A stretch of 5,565 nucleotides of DNA, taken from an uncultured Alphaproteobacteria bacterium (GTDB taxonomy: Bacteria > Pseudomonadota > Alphaproteobacteria > Micavibrionales > Micavibrionaceae). The notes below the pieces were generated by a model. The model saw nothing but the letters and a program-made list of their open reading frames with translations, had not been told where the DNA came from and searched no databases. Shown here in pieces: positions 1 through 5,131 of this stretch (its first letter is position 1; the number at the start of each line of letters is the position of its first letter). The stretch lies in contig CAKZKV010000224.1 in assembly GCA_937124505.1 (NCBI GenBank), forward strand, positions 1 to 5,565, written 5' to 3'. Position numbers and translations under genes: made by a program.

Positions 1-138
1 AACCTTTAACCGCTTTCCCGCGCGCGTGCGGGTCGCGTTCGCCAACCCCAGCTTCTTGGCAGCAAGCGCCAACAGGCCCATCAACGCCAGAACAAAGACA
101 AGCGCCAGAAAGGTATTCAATAGTTTCTCGGGTTCCAT
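1..138 (-). CDS. fliO: FliO-like flagellar export-gate assembly protein, N-terminal part (partial)
   Basis: Only the first 46 codons are visible; the gene continues past the left edge of the window. The reading starts MEPEKLLNTF, has one strongly hydrophobic segment (about residues 7-27) and then a basic stretch (KKLG, then RTRAGKRLKV). A very short N-terminal tail, one membrane span and a basic cytoplasmic start is the pattern of FliO, a small membrane protein that helps FliP assemble into the flagellar type III export gate. The ATG at 138-136 lies 5 nt after the stop of the upstream membrane-protein gene, so the two are probably co-transcribed. The ribosome binding site is weak: an AGGA about 12 nt upstream, inside the end of the previous gene. 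The gene is too short here for a firm family call. The flagellar context and the topology carry the assignment; another small single-span membrane protein is possible. Confidence 0.62.
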   Translation of the reverse strand, partial: MEPEKLLNTFLALVFVLALMGLLALAAKKLGLANATRTRAGKRLKV

Positions 139-143
139 TCTGC

Positions 144-815
144 TTATTTATCCTGTTTACTACGTTGTTCTCTCTTCAACCTGTCCGTGTTCAAAGCTAT
201 TTCATAGTCGTGTGGCGTTAAAAATCGCCCATCTCCATATTTTTCATGATAGTGAAGATTTTCCTTTTTCCAGACGGACTGAGTAAAGTCTTTCTTGAAG
301 TGCGTGAATCTTGTGTCGCGATATATTGGAACACAATCAAAAATATTTTTAATTTCATTATAGTGTCCTTTATAAGAGGTATCGAGAGAACGAAGCGCTT
401 TTTTTAAATCTCCCTTATAGGCATCATGAAACCACATGACCTCAGAACAGTATTGTGCAGCATATGGTTGAAGGGAGGGCGCCACTGTTTGTAAAATGTA
501 ATAAAAATTGCGCCTGCTTTCACCCAGATCATTATAAGCTTTTGTAAGAATATTGTGCAGTGTTTCATAATCTTGTTCTTTGCCTGCAAAAAAGGTAGTT
601 AATTCAGAATCTACTTTGTAAGAAATAGCTAGCATTTCATCGGCAAAGCGCACAATGGCGTCCAGCATCATTTTGCGAAATGGAGCCCAAGCCTCACTGT
701 TACTTTTTTGACGACTGCGTTCAATCCATTTGGCAATGATAAACAGTTCAAAAACCATAAATGTGGCGGTAATAGCAATGTTTATAATAATATCACTTAT
801 TGTTGTACCATCCAT
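144..815 (-). CDS. Hypothetical protein with a single N-terminal membrane anchor
   Basis: I do not recognise this 223-residue protein. One hydrophobic segment (about residues 7-29) is followed at once by a basic cluster (KWIERSRQK), which by the positive-inside rule places the remaining ~190 residues in the cytoplasm. That part looks mostly helical and is rich in aromatic and charged residues, with a dense WFHDAYKGD stretch near 128-136 and a basic, Gln/Lys-rich C-terminus. I see no catalytic motif. The ATG overlaps the stop of the upstream zinc-ribbon gene by one base (TAATG at 813-817), which suggests translational coupling and a joint function. Base composition is clearly more AT-rich than the neighbouring flagellar genes, with many A/T-ending codons, so recent acquisition is plausible. 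The stop is 5 nt before the fliO-like start. Its role could be flagellar, defensive or something else; nothing in the sequence decides. Confidence 0.82.
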   Translation of the reverse strand: MDGTTISDIIINIAITATFMVFELFIIAKWIERSRQKSNSEAWAPFRKMMLDAIVRFADEMLAISYKVDSELTTFFAGKEQDYETLHNILTKAYNDLGESRRNFYYILQTVAPSLQPYAAQYCSEVMWFHDAYKGDLKKALRSLDTSYKGHYNEIKNIFDCVPIYRDTRFTHFKKDFTQSVWKKENLHYHEKYGDGRFLTPHDYEIALNTDRLKREQRSKQDK

Positions 816-1510
816 TATTCAAGTTCCATTTCTTTCTTCGCCTGAAGAAATTCACGTGTAATCGCTATCATCTTTTGCGCTTTTTCTTTATTACGAGGGC
901 TTGTTTCGGCCCAATTCATGATGTCTTCCAGAGTAAAATGCGTTCTGTAATATTGGCCGAAATAAAGACGGTTACATTGTTCATGAAACAACTCAGCATT
1001 CTCTTCACTCATATCGTGCATGCGGAACGAATCTCTATAATATGCCCCTTCTGAAAGTTGTTGTACTGGATGAGTCATGGTTGGTGCCAGTTCTGCGATA
1101 GTCGCAATCGCACTCGCCATATAGGGATGGAACTTATCCAAAAGCAGGTGTGTGGCATGCTCATAATCTTCTTCTTTACCCGTTTCCATATGCGCGCGTC
1201 TAACAAGGGAATTCCATATCATACGATTAAGGTTATCTGTGGATTTAAACCCTAGCTGTCTGTCCTTTATTAAAAAATATGAGGGTTCCTTTGCAGCCTC
1301 CAGCATATCCATGGTTTTATAAGGTTTTACTATCGGAAGAAAAGGGATGTACCAAGGACGTTTCCTGATTGTGACATGGGAACAATTATAACACCATGTA
1401 AGGATAAAAAAGGGCTTTCTAGAATAATAATTGGCATATTCCTCAGAAAAATAACCGTTTTCTTTGGAAATATATCCACAATGCGGACATTGAAATGTTT
1501 TGTGTGCCAT
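815..1510 (-). CDS. Hypothetical protein with N-terminal zinc ribbon
   Basis: This is a 231-residue protein that I cannot assign to a function. The N-terminus carries two CxxC knuckles, CPHC at residues 8-11 and CYNC at 40-43, a spacing expected for a zinc ribbon. They are followed by a proline/aromatic hydrophobic patch (RPWYIPFLPIV, 51-61) that is too short and broken to be a clear membrane span. The rest (about 90-231) looks helical and includes a KEEDYEHATHLLLDKFHPY stretch and a Lys/Glu-rich C-terminus. The general plan of an N-terminal zinc ribbon before a helical domain recalls DUF4145-type proteins, but this is a loose resemblance only. The gene is AT-rich relative to its flagellar neighbours. 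The ATG (1510-1508) has a GGAG ribosome binding site 9 nt upstream and a candidate sigma70 promoter before it. Its stop overlaps the next gene's ATG, making a two-gene unit. Confidence 0.84.
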   Translation of the reverse strand: MAHKTFQCPHCGYISKENGYFSEEYANYYSRKPFFILTWCYNCSHVTIRKRPWYIPFLPIVKPYKTMDMLEAAKEPSYFLIKDRQLGFKSTDNLNRMIWNSLVRRAHMETGKEEDYEHATHLLLDKFHPYMASAIATIAELAPTMTHPVQQLSEGAYYRDSFRMHDMSEENAELFHEQCNRLYFGQYYRTHFTLEDIMNWAETSPRNKEKAQKMIAITREFLQAKKEMELE

Positions 1511-1519
1511 TTATTAATT

Positions 1520-1523
1520 CTCC
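1520..1523 (-). promoter_or_regulatory. Ribosome binding site of the zinc-ribbon gene
   Basis: On the minus strand GGAG lies 9 nt before the ATG at 1510-1508. It supports this start over later in-frame ATGs. Confidence 0.55.
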
Positions 1524-1551
1524 GCGCAAGAAAGGTTACAATCTAAAATTT

Positions 1552-1580
1552 AATTTAGGGAAGGGATAGTTACTTGTAAA
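1552..1580 (-). promoter_or_regulatory. Candidate sigma70 promoter for the two-gene cassette
   Basis: On the minus strand, TTTACA (1580-1575; 5 of 6 to TTGACA) is followed after exactly 17 nt by TAAATT (1557-1552; 4 of 6 to TATAAT). The expected transcript start is near 1545, giving a leader of about 35 nt that contains the GGAG ribosome binding site. The -35 begins only 4 nt after the fhlB stop, so this is a true intergenic position, and the gap is AT-rich. It is seen by eye only; AT-rich DNA gives chance matches. If real, it lets the cassette and the downstream fliO be transcribed independently of fhlB. Confidence 0.45.
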
Positions 1581-1583
1581 CTT

Positions 1584-1973
1584 TTAATCTAACCCTTCCT
1601 CCTCCAACATCGCATCGAAAGGATTGGGCTGGCCGTTGGCACGATAGACGTAGGAGAGGATTTCCGCCACGGCCATAAAACTCTCGGAGGGGATCGGGCT
1701 GTCGATCTCAATGGTGGCGAGCATTTCGGCCAAAGTTGAATCCTCCCGGATGCGCACGCCGTTTTCTTGCGCCAGTTTCAGGATTTGCTCGGCAATTTTT
1801 CCCCGTCCGGCGGCGGAAATCTTCGGGACCTCACGCTCCAGCGTGCGGTCTTCTAATGCCACGGCCGTCAGCCGCTTTGGCTTTTTCTTTATATTCAGAG
1901 GGTTAAGTGGATCTCCTTGCAGGTGTTCCGGTAATTCGCCGTAATCTGTAGCGGGTGGGTCTTTTTTGCTCAT
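1584..1973 (-). CDS. fhlB: FlhB C-domain homologue (FhlB/FlhX/YlqH type)
   Basis: This 129-residue protein matches the cytoplasmic C-terminal domain of the flagellar export switch protein FlhB, without the membrane half. The core (about residues 36-112) shows AVALEDR, then VPKISAAGRGKIAEQILKLA, then NGVRIREDSTLAEML and SPIPSESFMAVAEILSYVYR, which follow the FlhB domain order. The autocleavage motif NPTH is absent: the four residues aligned just before AVAL read PKRL, so self-cleavage is not expected. Such stand-alone copies are known in several flagellates and can partly stand in for the cleaved FlhB fragment. A Lys/Pro-rich N-terminal segment (1-35) is extra. I chose the ATG at 1973-1971 because it leaves the divergent flgB start clear. 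In-frame alternatives upstream (2006 and 2045) would overlap flgB, and no start has a convincing ribosome binding site. Its base composition matches the flagellar genes, unlike the cassette downstream. Confidence 0.85.
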   Translation of the reverse strand: MSKKDPPATDYGELPEHLQGDPLNPLNIKKKPKRLTAVALEDRTLEREVPKISAAGRGKIAEQILKLAQENGVRIREDSTLAEMLATIEIDSPIPSESFMAVAEILSYVYRANGQPNPFDAMLEEEGLD

Positions 1974-1976
1974 ATC

Positions 1977-1992
1977 TGGCACGCTTTCTGCA
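1977..1992 (+). promoter_or_regulatory. Sigma54 (RpoN) -24/-12 promoter for flgB-flgC-fliE
   Basis: The sequence TGGCACG-CTTT-CTGCA matches the sigma54 consensus TGGCACG-N4-TTGCA with a single mismatch. It has the invariant GG (1978-1979) and GC (1990-1991) separated by exactly 10 nt. It lies in the 31-bp gap between the divergent fhlB and flgB starts and points toward flgB. Many polar flagellar systems drive middle or late structural genes with RpoN and an enhancer-binding activator, so the location makes biological sense. The predicted transcript start is near 2003, only about 2 nt before the flgB ATG. No activator site could be identified by eye. Confidence 0.65.
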
Positions 1993-2004
1993 TTTCCTTC
2001 TAGC

Positions 2005-2418
2005 ATGACACAAGATATTGCCATTTTCAAAGCGATGTCGGCCAAAATGGGCTATCTGGATATGCGTCAGAAAGTTCTGGCGCAAAACGTGGCCAATGCC
2101 GACACGCCGAATTACCGCGCCAAAGACCTGACCGAGGTCGATTTCGGTAGCGTGCTGAAAGATATTACCAGTGGCGAGCGTTTGAACGTTCGGCTGGAAA
2201 CCACGCAGAAAGGGCATATGCCCGACCCGAATAACGTGCAGGACGGCGAGGTAAAAAAACGGGCCGTGACGTATGAAGTCGCCCCGGCGGGCAATGCGGT
2301 CATTCTGGAGGAGGAAATCATCAAGGCCAATCAGAATTCGGTGGATTACAGCATGATCACCAATTTGTACACCAAGCATATGTCGATGATGCGCACGGCG
2401 ATCGGAAGAGGACAATAA
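2005..2418 (+). CDS. flgB: Flagellar basal-body proximal rod protein FlgB
   Basis: FlgB is one of the proximal rod proteins, exported by the flagellar type III system and assembled on FliE. The 137-residue length is normal for the family. The N-terminal rod signature is clear: RQKVLAQNVANADTPNYRAKDL at residues 21-42 (a leucine/asparagine-rich helix ending in the ANADTPxY motif). The C-terminal helix reads NSVDYSMITNLYTKH (111-125), matching the family's N-x-V-D motif and closing helix. I chose the ATG at 2005 because family members begin about 20 residues before the RQ..LAQN motif; the open frame reaches back to an ATG at 1966, but that would run through the sigma54 promoter and into fhlB. 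No Shine-Dalgarno is visible before 2005, which fits the predicted very short leader. The stop overlaps the flgC ATG by one base. Confidence 0.95.
   Translation: MTQDIAIFKAMSAKMGYLDMRQKVLAQNVANADTPNYRAKDLTEVDFGSVLKDITSGERLNVRLETTQKGHMPDPNNVQDGEVKKRAVTYEVAPAGNAVILEEEIIKANQNSVDYSMITNLYTKHMSMMRTAIGRGQ
2406..2413 (+). promoter_or_regulatory. Ribosome binding site of flgC
   Basis: AGAGGA lies 5 nt before the flgC ATG at 2418, inside the last codons of flgB. Together with the TAATG overlap (2416-2420) it fixes the flgC start. Confidence 0.6.
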
Positions 2419-2834
2419 TGGATAATTTATACGGATCAATGACCATTTCAGCTTTCGGCATGCGGGCGCAGAGTGAGCGCATCCGTATGATCTCGGAAAA
2501 TGTGGCCAATGCGGAATCCGCCGCTGGCAGCCCGAATGAGGAGCCGTACAAAAGAAAGAAAATCACATTTAAGAATGAACTGGACAAGCAATACGGTTTT
2601 GACGTGGTGAAAGTAGACAAGATTGATGACCGCACGACCAAGCCGTTTCCGATCAAATTTATGCCTGACCATCCGGGGGCGGATGAAAAAGGCTATGTGC
2701 GGATGCCGAATGTTAATCCGATTATCGAGATGGCGGATTTCCGCGAGGCGCAGCGCAGTTACGAAGCCAATCTGGGGATGATCGAGCAGGCGCGCACCAT
2801 GGTACAAAGAACTATTGATATCCTGCGGGCGTAA
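2418..2834 (+). CDS. flgC: Flagellar basal-body proximal rod protein FlgC
   Basis: FlgC is a proximal rod subunit placed above FlgB in the flagellar axis. At 138 residues it is of usual length. Family marks are all present: SAFGMRAQSERIRMISENVANA at residues 11-32 (N-terminal rod helix), EEPYKRKKITF at 41-51, then MPDHPGADEKGYVRMPNVN at 82-100, and EMADFREAQRSYEANLGMI at 104-122 leading into the C-terminal helix. The segment AESAAGSPNEE (32-42) is slightly variant: most members have a D/S-T pair after ANA, here it is ES. The start overlaps the flgB stop (TAATG) and has a good AGAGGA ribosome binding site, so the pair is probably translationally coupled. It is followed by fliE 32 nt downstream. 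Confidence 0.97.
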   Translation: MDNLYGSMTISAFGMRAQSERIRMISENVANAESAAGSPNEEPYKRKKITFKNELDKQYGFDVVKVDKIDDRTTKPFPIKFMPDHPGADEKGYVRMPNVNPIIEMADFREAQRSYEANLGMIEQARTMVQRTIDILRA

Positions 2835-2845
2835 TATGCTATAAT
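2815..2845 (+). promoter_or_regulatory. Possible internal sigma70 promoter before fliE
   Basis: TTGATA (2815-2820) precedes TATAAT (2840-2845) by 19 nt, and the -10 carries the extended-element TG (TGCTATAAT, 2837-2845). The -10 is perfect, but the spacer is 2 nt longer than ideal and the transcript would start near 2852, right at the fliE ribosome binding site. It could give basal fliE expression outside the sigma54 unit, or be chance. Confidence 0.3.
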
Positions 2846-2852
2846 AGATGAA

Positions 2853-2857
2853 AAGGA
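2853..2857 (+). promoter_or_regulatory. Ribosome binding site of fliE
   Basis: AAGGA lies 9 nt before the ATG at 2867 and supports that start. Confidence 0.6.
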
Positions 2858-2866
2858 TAAAAACGT

Positions 2867-3205
2867 ATGACCATTGCTGACTCACTAACCGCTTCAAATG
2901 CTTATCAGAACATCTCCAAACAGGTGCAGGGCGTTGCTGGTGGAGATAGTGATGAGACGGGGTCCGCTACGGGCACATCTGGCGGGGGCGGCGATTTTAT
3001 GGGCATGGTCAAAAGTGCCGCTGAAAAATCTATTGGAACCTTGAAGGCTGGGGAAATTGAATCCGCCAAAGCCATTACCGGGGAAACAACTCTGCCGGAA
3101 TTAATTCAGGCTGTCTCCGCCGCTGAAATGACTCTGCAAACAACGGTCGCCGTCCGTGACCGCATGATTTCCGCGTATCAGGAAATCATGCGTATGCCGA
3201 TTTAA
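2867..3205 (+). CDS. fliE: Flagellar hook-basal body adaptor FliE
   Basis: FliE joins the MS ring (FliF) to the proximal rod and is among the first proteins exported. The 112-residue product ends with the typical FliE C-terminal region: AKAITGETTLPELIQAVSAA (67-86), then EMTLQTTVAVRDRMISAYQEIMRMPI (87-112), with the conserved V-R-(D/N)-(R/K) and the Y-x-E-I-M-x-M-P/Q-I ending. The N-terminal third holds a Gly/Ser/Thr-rich low-complexity linker (about 24-43), which is common in FliE but rather long here. The ATG at 2867 has AAGGA 9 nt upstream. It is the last gene of the plus-strand rod unit. In many proteobacteria fliE is followed by fliQ-fliR-flhB, but here the next gene is tolR on the opposite strand. 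Confidence 0.95.
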   Translation: MTIADSLTASNAYQNISKQVQGVAGGDSDETGSATGTSGGGGDFMGMVKSAAEKSIGTLKAGEIESAKAITGETTLPELIQAVSAAEMTLQTTVAVRDRMISAYQEIMRMPI

Positions 3206-3331
3206 AATTTGGTGTGAATTTTTGGGGCAGGGCTTTTTTAAATATATCACAGATTAATTTTATCCATTATGCATTGTACCTGCATAAAAGTTCACCACTC
3301 TCTCAATCTCTTTGTACTAAAATATCCAAGA
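3206..3331. other. Convergent intergenic spacer between fliE and tolR
   Basis: This 126-bp AT-rich gap separates the 3' ends of fliE and tolR. It holds no credible open frame in either direction. Two weak hairpins are visible: AAAATT/AATTTT (3204-3222), and TTATGCA/TGCATAA (3267-3287) with a 7-nt loop. A run of six T (3234-3239) follows a GC-rich patch just after fliE. None forms a strong GC stem directly joined to a T tract, so I call no intrinsic terminator with confidence. Confidence 0.5.
3267..3287. terminator. Weak inverted repeat, possible bidirectional terminator
   Basis: Seven-base arms TTATGCA (3267-3273) and TGCATAA (3281-3287) flank a 7-nt loop between convergent genes. The stem is AT-rich and no T tract follows directly on either strand, so terminator function is only suggested by position. 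Confidence 0.2.
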
Positions 3332-3772
3332 CTACTCCGGTTCCGTGACCAGCGCGACTTTCTTAAATCCGGCGGCGTTGATGGAACCGATGGTTTTCAT
3401 GATTTTTCCATAAGGAAGCGTTTGATCGCCGCGCACATAAATCCGGCGGTCGGGGTTGTTCTCCGTAATGGCGGAGAGCATGGGAATCAGGCGATCTTTC
3501 TTGACCAGCGTTTCCCCGATATAAATATCGCCGTTACCTTTTAGAGACACTTCCAGAGGTTTCTCATCTTCCTGCGTTAATGCTTTTGCTTTTGAAGACG
3601 GCAGATCAACCGGAACCCCGGCGGTCAGAAGCGGCGCGGACACCATAAAGACGATCAGGAGCACGAGCATCACGTCCACAAAGGGCGTCACGTTGATTTC
3701 CGCCATAGGACGGTAGGCATGAGAGCCGCGCCCACGTTTTCCACTTCCAGCCGGGCCGATAGACATTCCCAT
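3332..3772 (-). CDS. tolR: TolR, Tol-Pal system inner-membrane protein (ExbD family)
   Basis: TolR is the single-span partner of TolQ in the proton-driven motor that energises the Tol-Pal complex at the division site. The 146-residue product has a short basic Gly-rich cytoplasmic N-terminus, then MAEINVTPFVDVMLVLLIVFMV (23-44), which holds the conserved family motif EINVTP and the membrane aspartate D33 thought to carry protons. A periplasmic domain follows, with VPVDLPSSKA (53-62) and IYVRGDQTLPYGKIMKTIGSINAAGFKKVALVTEPE at the end, the standard ExbD/TolR fold. The ATG at 3772 overlaps the tolQ stop by one base (TAATG); a second ATG two codons later is equally possible. TolR is called over ExbD because of the ybgC-tolQ context. 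No tolA follows downstream. Confidence 0.92.
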   Translation of the reverse strand: MGMSIGPAGSGKRGRGSHAYRPMAEINVTPFVDVMLVLLIVFMVSAPLLTAGVPVDLPSSKAKALTQEDEKPLEVSLKGNGDIYIGETLVKKDRLIPMLSAITENNPDRRIYVRGDQTLPYGKIMKTIGSINAAGFKKVALVTEPE

Positions 3773-4611
3773 TATTCAGCCGCCAGTTTTGCGTTATCTT
3801 GTTGAACATTGACCGCCGCGCCGACCCCGCCGTCTTGTTGAACCTGCTGATCCATATGGCGGGATAAAATTGTGGAGAACTCTGTGGAAAAAGTTTCCAG
3901 ACGATCCGCATAGCGGTTTAGTGCCGTCGTAAACATGTTATAAAACACCACCGCCGGGATAGCAGCCAGAAGCCCCAACGCCGTGGCAAACAGGGCCTCG
4001 GCAATTCCCGGCGCGACCACGGCCAAAGACGTGTTGTTCGTTGCCGCAATGGAAGAAAAGCTGTTCATGATCCCCCAGACCGTTCCCAGCAGGCCGATAA
4101 ACGGCGCCGTAGAGCCGACACTGGCCAGAAAGGTCATCCCTTTTTCAAGGCGCTGCATTTCCTTGCCAATCGCCACGGCCATGGCCCGTTCAATACGTTG
4201 TTGCAGGCTGGCCTGTAATCTGTCCTGAGTAGGCATTCCACCGCTGATCCCGTTTTGCCATTCATCCATCCCGGCTGAAAATGTTGCCAGCATCGGATCG
4301 TCCGGGCTTTTCTTGACACGTGTATAAAGCTTGTCCAGTGCTTCCCCCGACCAGAACGCATCCTCGAACTTTGTTGCCCGACGGCTCAACCGTGACAGAA
4401 CGCGGCGTTTGTCAAAAATCAGCGTCCAGCTCCATACAGAGGCGACCAGCAATAACAGCATAACCGTTTTGACAACCAAATCCGCCTGAATAAACAATCC
4501 CCAGATAGACAAATCACCGTTAAAGCTCTCCCCCAGGGATTCTGCATTGACGTCCATGGCGGCCATGCCTCCCGCGGCTTCGGCTGTTAAATTCTCAGTA
4601 TTTGCTGTCAT
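3772..4611 (-). CDS. tolQ: TolQ, Tol-Pal system proton-channel protein (MotA/TolQ/ExbB family)
   Basis: TolQ forms the multi-subunit inner-membrane channel that surrounds TolR and uses the proton gradient. The protein has 279 residues. Three membrane spans are visible: about 45-66 (LVVKTVMLLLLVASVWSW), 160-184 and 197-225. The large cytoplasmic loop lies between the first two. Family marks are GSTAPFIGLLGTVWGIM (166-182) and PGIAEALFATALGLLAAIPA (201-220), including the threonines of spans 2 and 3 that line the proton path in the family. Compared with the ~230-residue E. coli protein it has a longer, Ala/Glu-rich N-terminus (1-32) and a Gln/Ala-rich C-terminal tail (255-279). The ATG at 4611 has AAGGA 6 nt upstream. 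ybgC lies 107 nt upstream and tolR overlaps downstream. Confidence 0.94.
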   Translation of the reverse strand: MTANTENLTAEAAGGMAAMDVNAESLGESFNGDLSIWGLFIQADLVVKTVMLLLLVASVWSWTLIFDKRRVLSRLSRRATKFEDAFWSGEALDKLYTRVKKSPDDPMLATFSAGMDEWQNGISGGMPTQDRLQASLQQRIERAMAVAIGKEMQRLEKGMTFLASVGSTAPFIGLLGTVWGIMNSFSSIAATNNTSLAVVAPGIAEALFATALGLLAAIPAVVFYNMFTTALNRYADRLETFSTEFSTILSRHMDQQVQQDGGVGAAVNVQQDNAKLAAE

Positions 4612-4718
4612 GTCCTATCCTTCACAGTAGATATACTTAGTTAGTATGTTTAGGCCTTCATTTGCAACGAATTTTATGATGCCGCCCTAAAAAGCTGTTG
4701 AAATAAGTTCCGGAGAGG
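4612..4718 (-). promoter_or_regulatory. ybgC-tolQ intergenic region with ribosome binding site and near-palindrome
   Basis: This 107-nt gap is larger than usual for an operon that commonly has tight spacing. It carries AAGGA (4622-4618) 6 nt before the tolQ ATG and a small inverted repeat, ATACT-TAGTT-AGTAT (4633-4647), about 22 nt before the start codon. I found no -10/-35 pair good enough to name. The size of the gap and the AT-rich inverted repeat leave room for a separate tolQ-tolR promoter or an operator. Confidence 0.35.
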
Positions 4719-5114
4719 TCACAAGGAAGAAAGCAACGCATTTTTAAGTAAATCTGGCACACGTACCGGGCGCATTTTTTCATTAATACACACCAAAACG
4801 ACTTTCATGGCAAAAAGTTCATCTTCCTCGCGGAAAATAACCTGCTTTAGAATAAAAGACGAGTTTTTAATTTCGACCAGTTCCGTCTCGATTCGCAAAT
4901 AATCTTCCAACACTGCCGGCATTTTGTAATCCGCCTCTATATGCCGCACAACCGCCAGCATGTTCTTTTCATGAAGAAGCCTGTTTGTTAGGCCAAGGGA
5001 TCCTATAAATTCCGTGCGCGCCCGCTCACAAAAATTGATGAAATTGCCGTGGTACATAATCCCCCCGGCATCAGTATCTTCATAATAAACACGGTAAGTC
5101 ACAGAATGGGTCAT
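4719..5114 (-). CDS. ybgC: YbgC, acyl-CoA thioesterase of the Tol-Pal operon (hotdog fold)
   Basis: YbgC is a cytoplasmic hotdog-fold thioesterase that is usually the first gene of the tol-pal operon and acts on acyl-CoA or acyl-ACP; its link to the Tol machine is not fully understood. The 131-residue product opens with the family signature RVYYEDTDAGGIMYHGNF (8-25), where D15 is the expected catalytic aspartate, followed by NFCERARTEF (27-36). The rest has the usual order: a second strand region with VRHIEADYKMPAVLEDYLRIET (56-77) and the later beta strands. Length is normal. The ATG at 5114 lies 17 nt after the fliR stop, so it is probably co-transcribed with fliR. No clear Shine-Dalgarno is present, so reinitiation after fliR is possible. 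tolQ follows after 107 nt. Confidence 0.93.
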   Translation of the reverse strand: MTHSVTYRVYYEDTDAGGIMYHGNFINFCERARTEFIGSLGLTNRLLHEKNMLAVVRHIEADYKMPAVLEDYLRIETELVEIKNSSFILKQVIFREEDELFAMKVVLVCINEKMRPVRVPDLLKNALLSSL

Positions 5115-5131
5115 ATCAGTATCATATGGTC

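Noticed and set aside
26..286. Plus-strand open frame of 86 codons
   Set aside because: It runs antisense to the fliO-like start and the 3' end of the membrane-anchor gene, has no ribosome binding site and resembles no known protein.
139..1583. Transposon or integron ends around the AT-rich cassette
   Set aside because: I found no matching terminal inverted repeats, target-site duplication, attachment site or transposase at either boundary.
2008..2023. Minus-strand TGGCA plus TTG resembling a sigma54 site for fhlB
   Set aside because: The -24 half is fair, but the GG to GC spacing is wrong and the -12 GC is missing, so it fails the invariant positions.
1903..2439. Minus-strand open frame opposite flgB, 178 codons
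   Set aside because: His/Arg-rich shadow of flgB in another frame; flgB has clear family motifs and good coding signals on the plus strand.
2448..2897. Minus-strand open frame opposite flgC, 149 codons
   Set aside because: Antisense shadow of flgC and the start of fliE with no family signal.
3204..3239. Hairpin plus T run after fliE as an intrinsic terminator
   Set aside because: The stem is six A/T pairs only, and the T run is separated from it by a GC-rich patch that does not pair with anything nearby.
5115..5126. Tiny four-codon frame (MILI) ending in an ATGA over the ybgC start
   Set aside because: Too short to separate from chance; at most it could aid reinitiation, and nothing else supports it.
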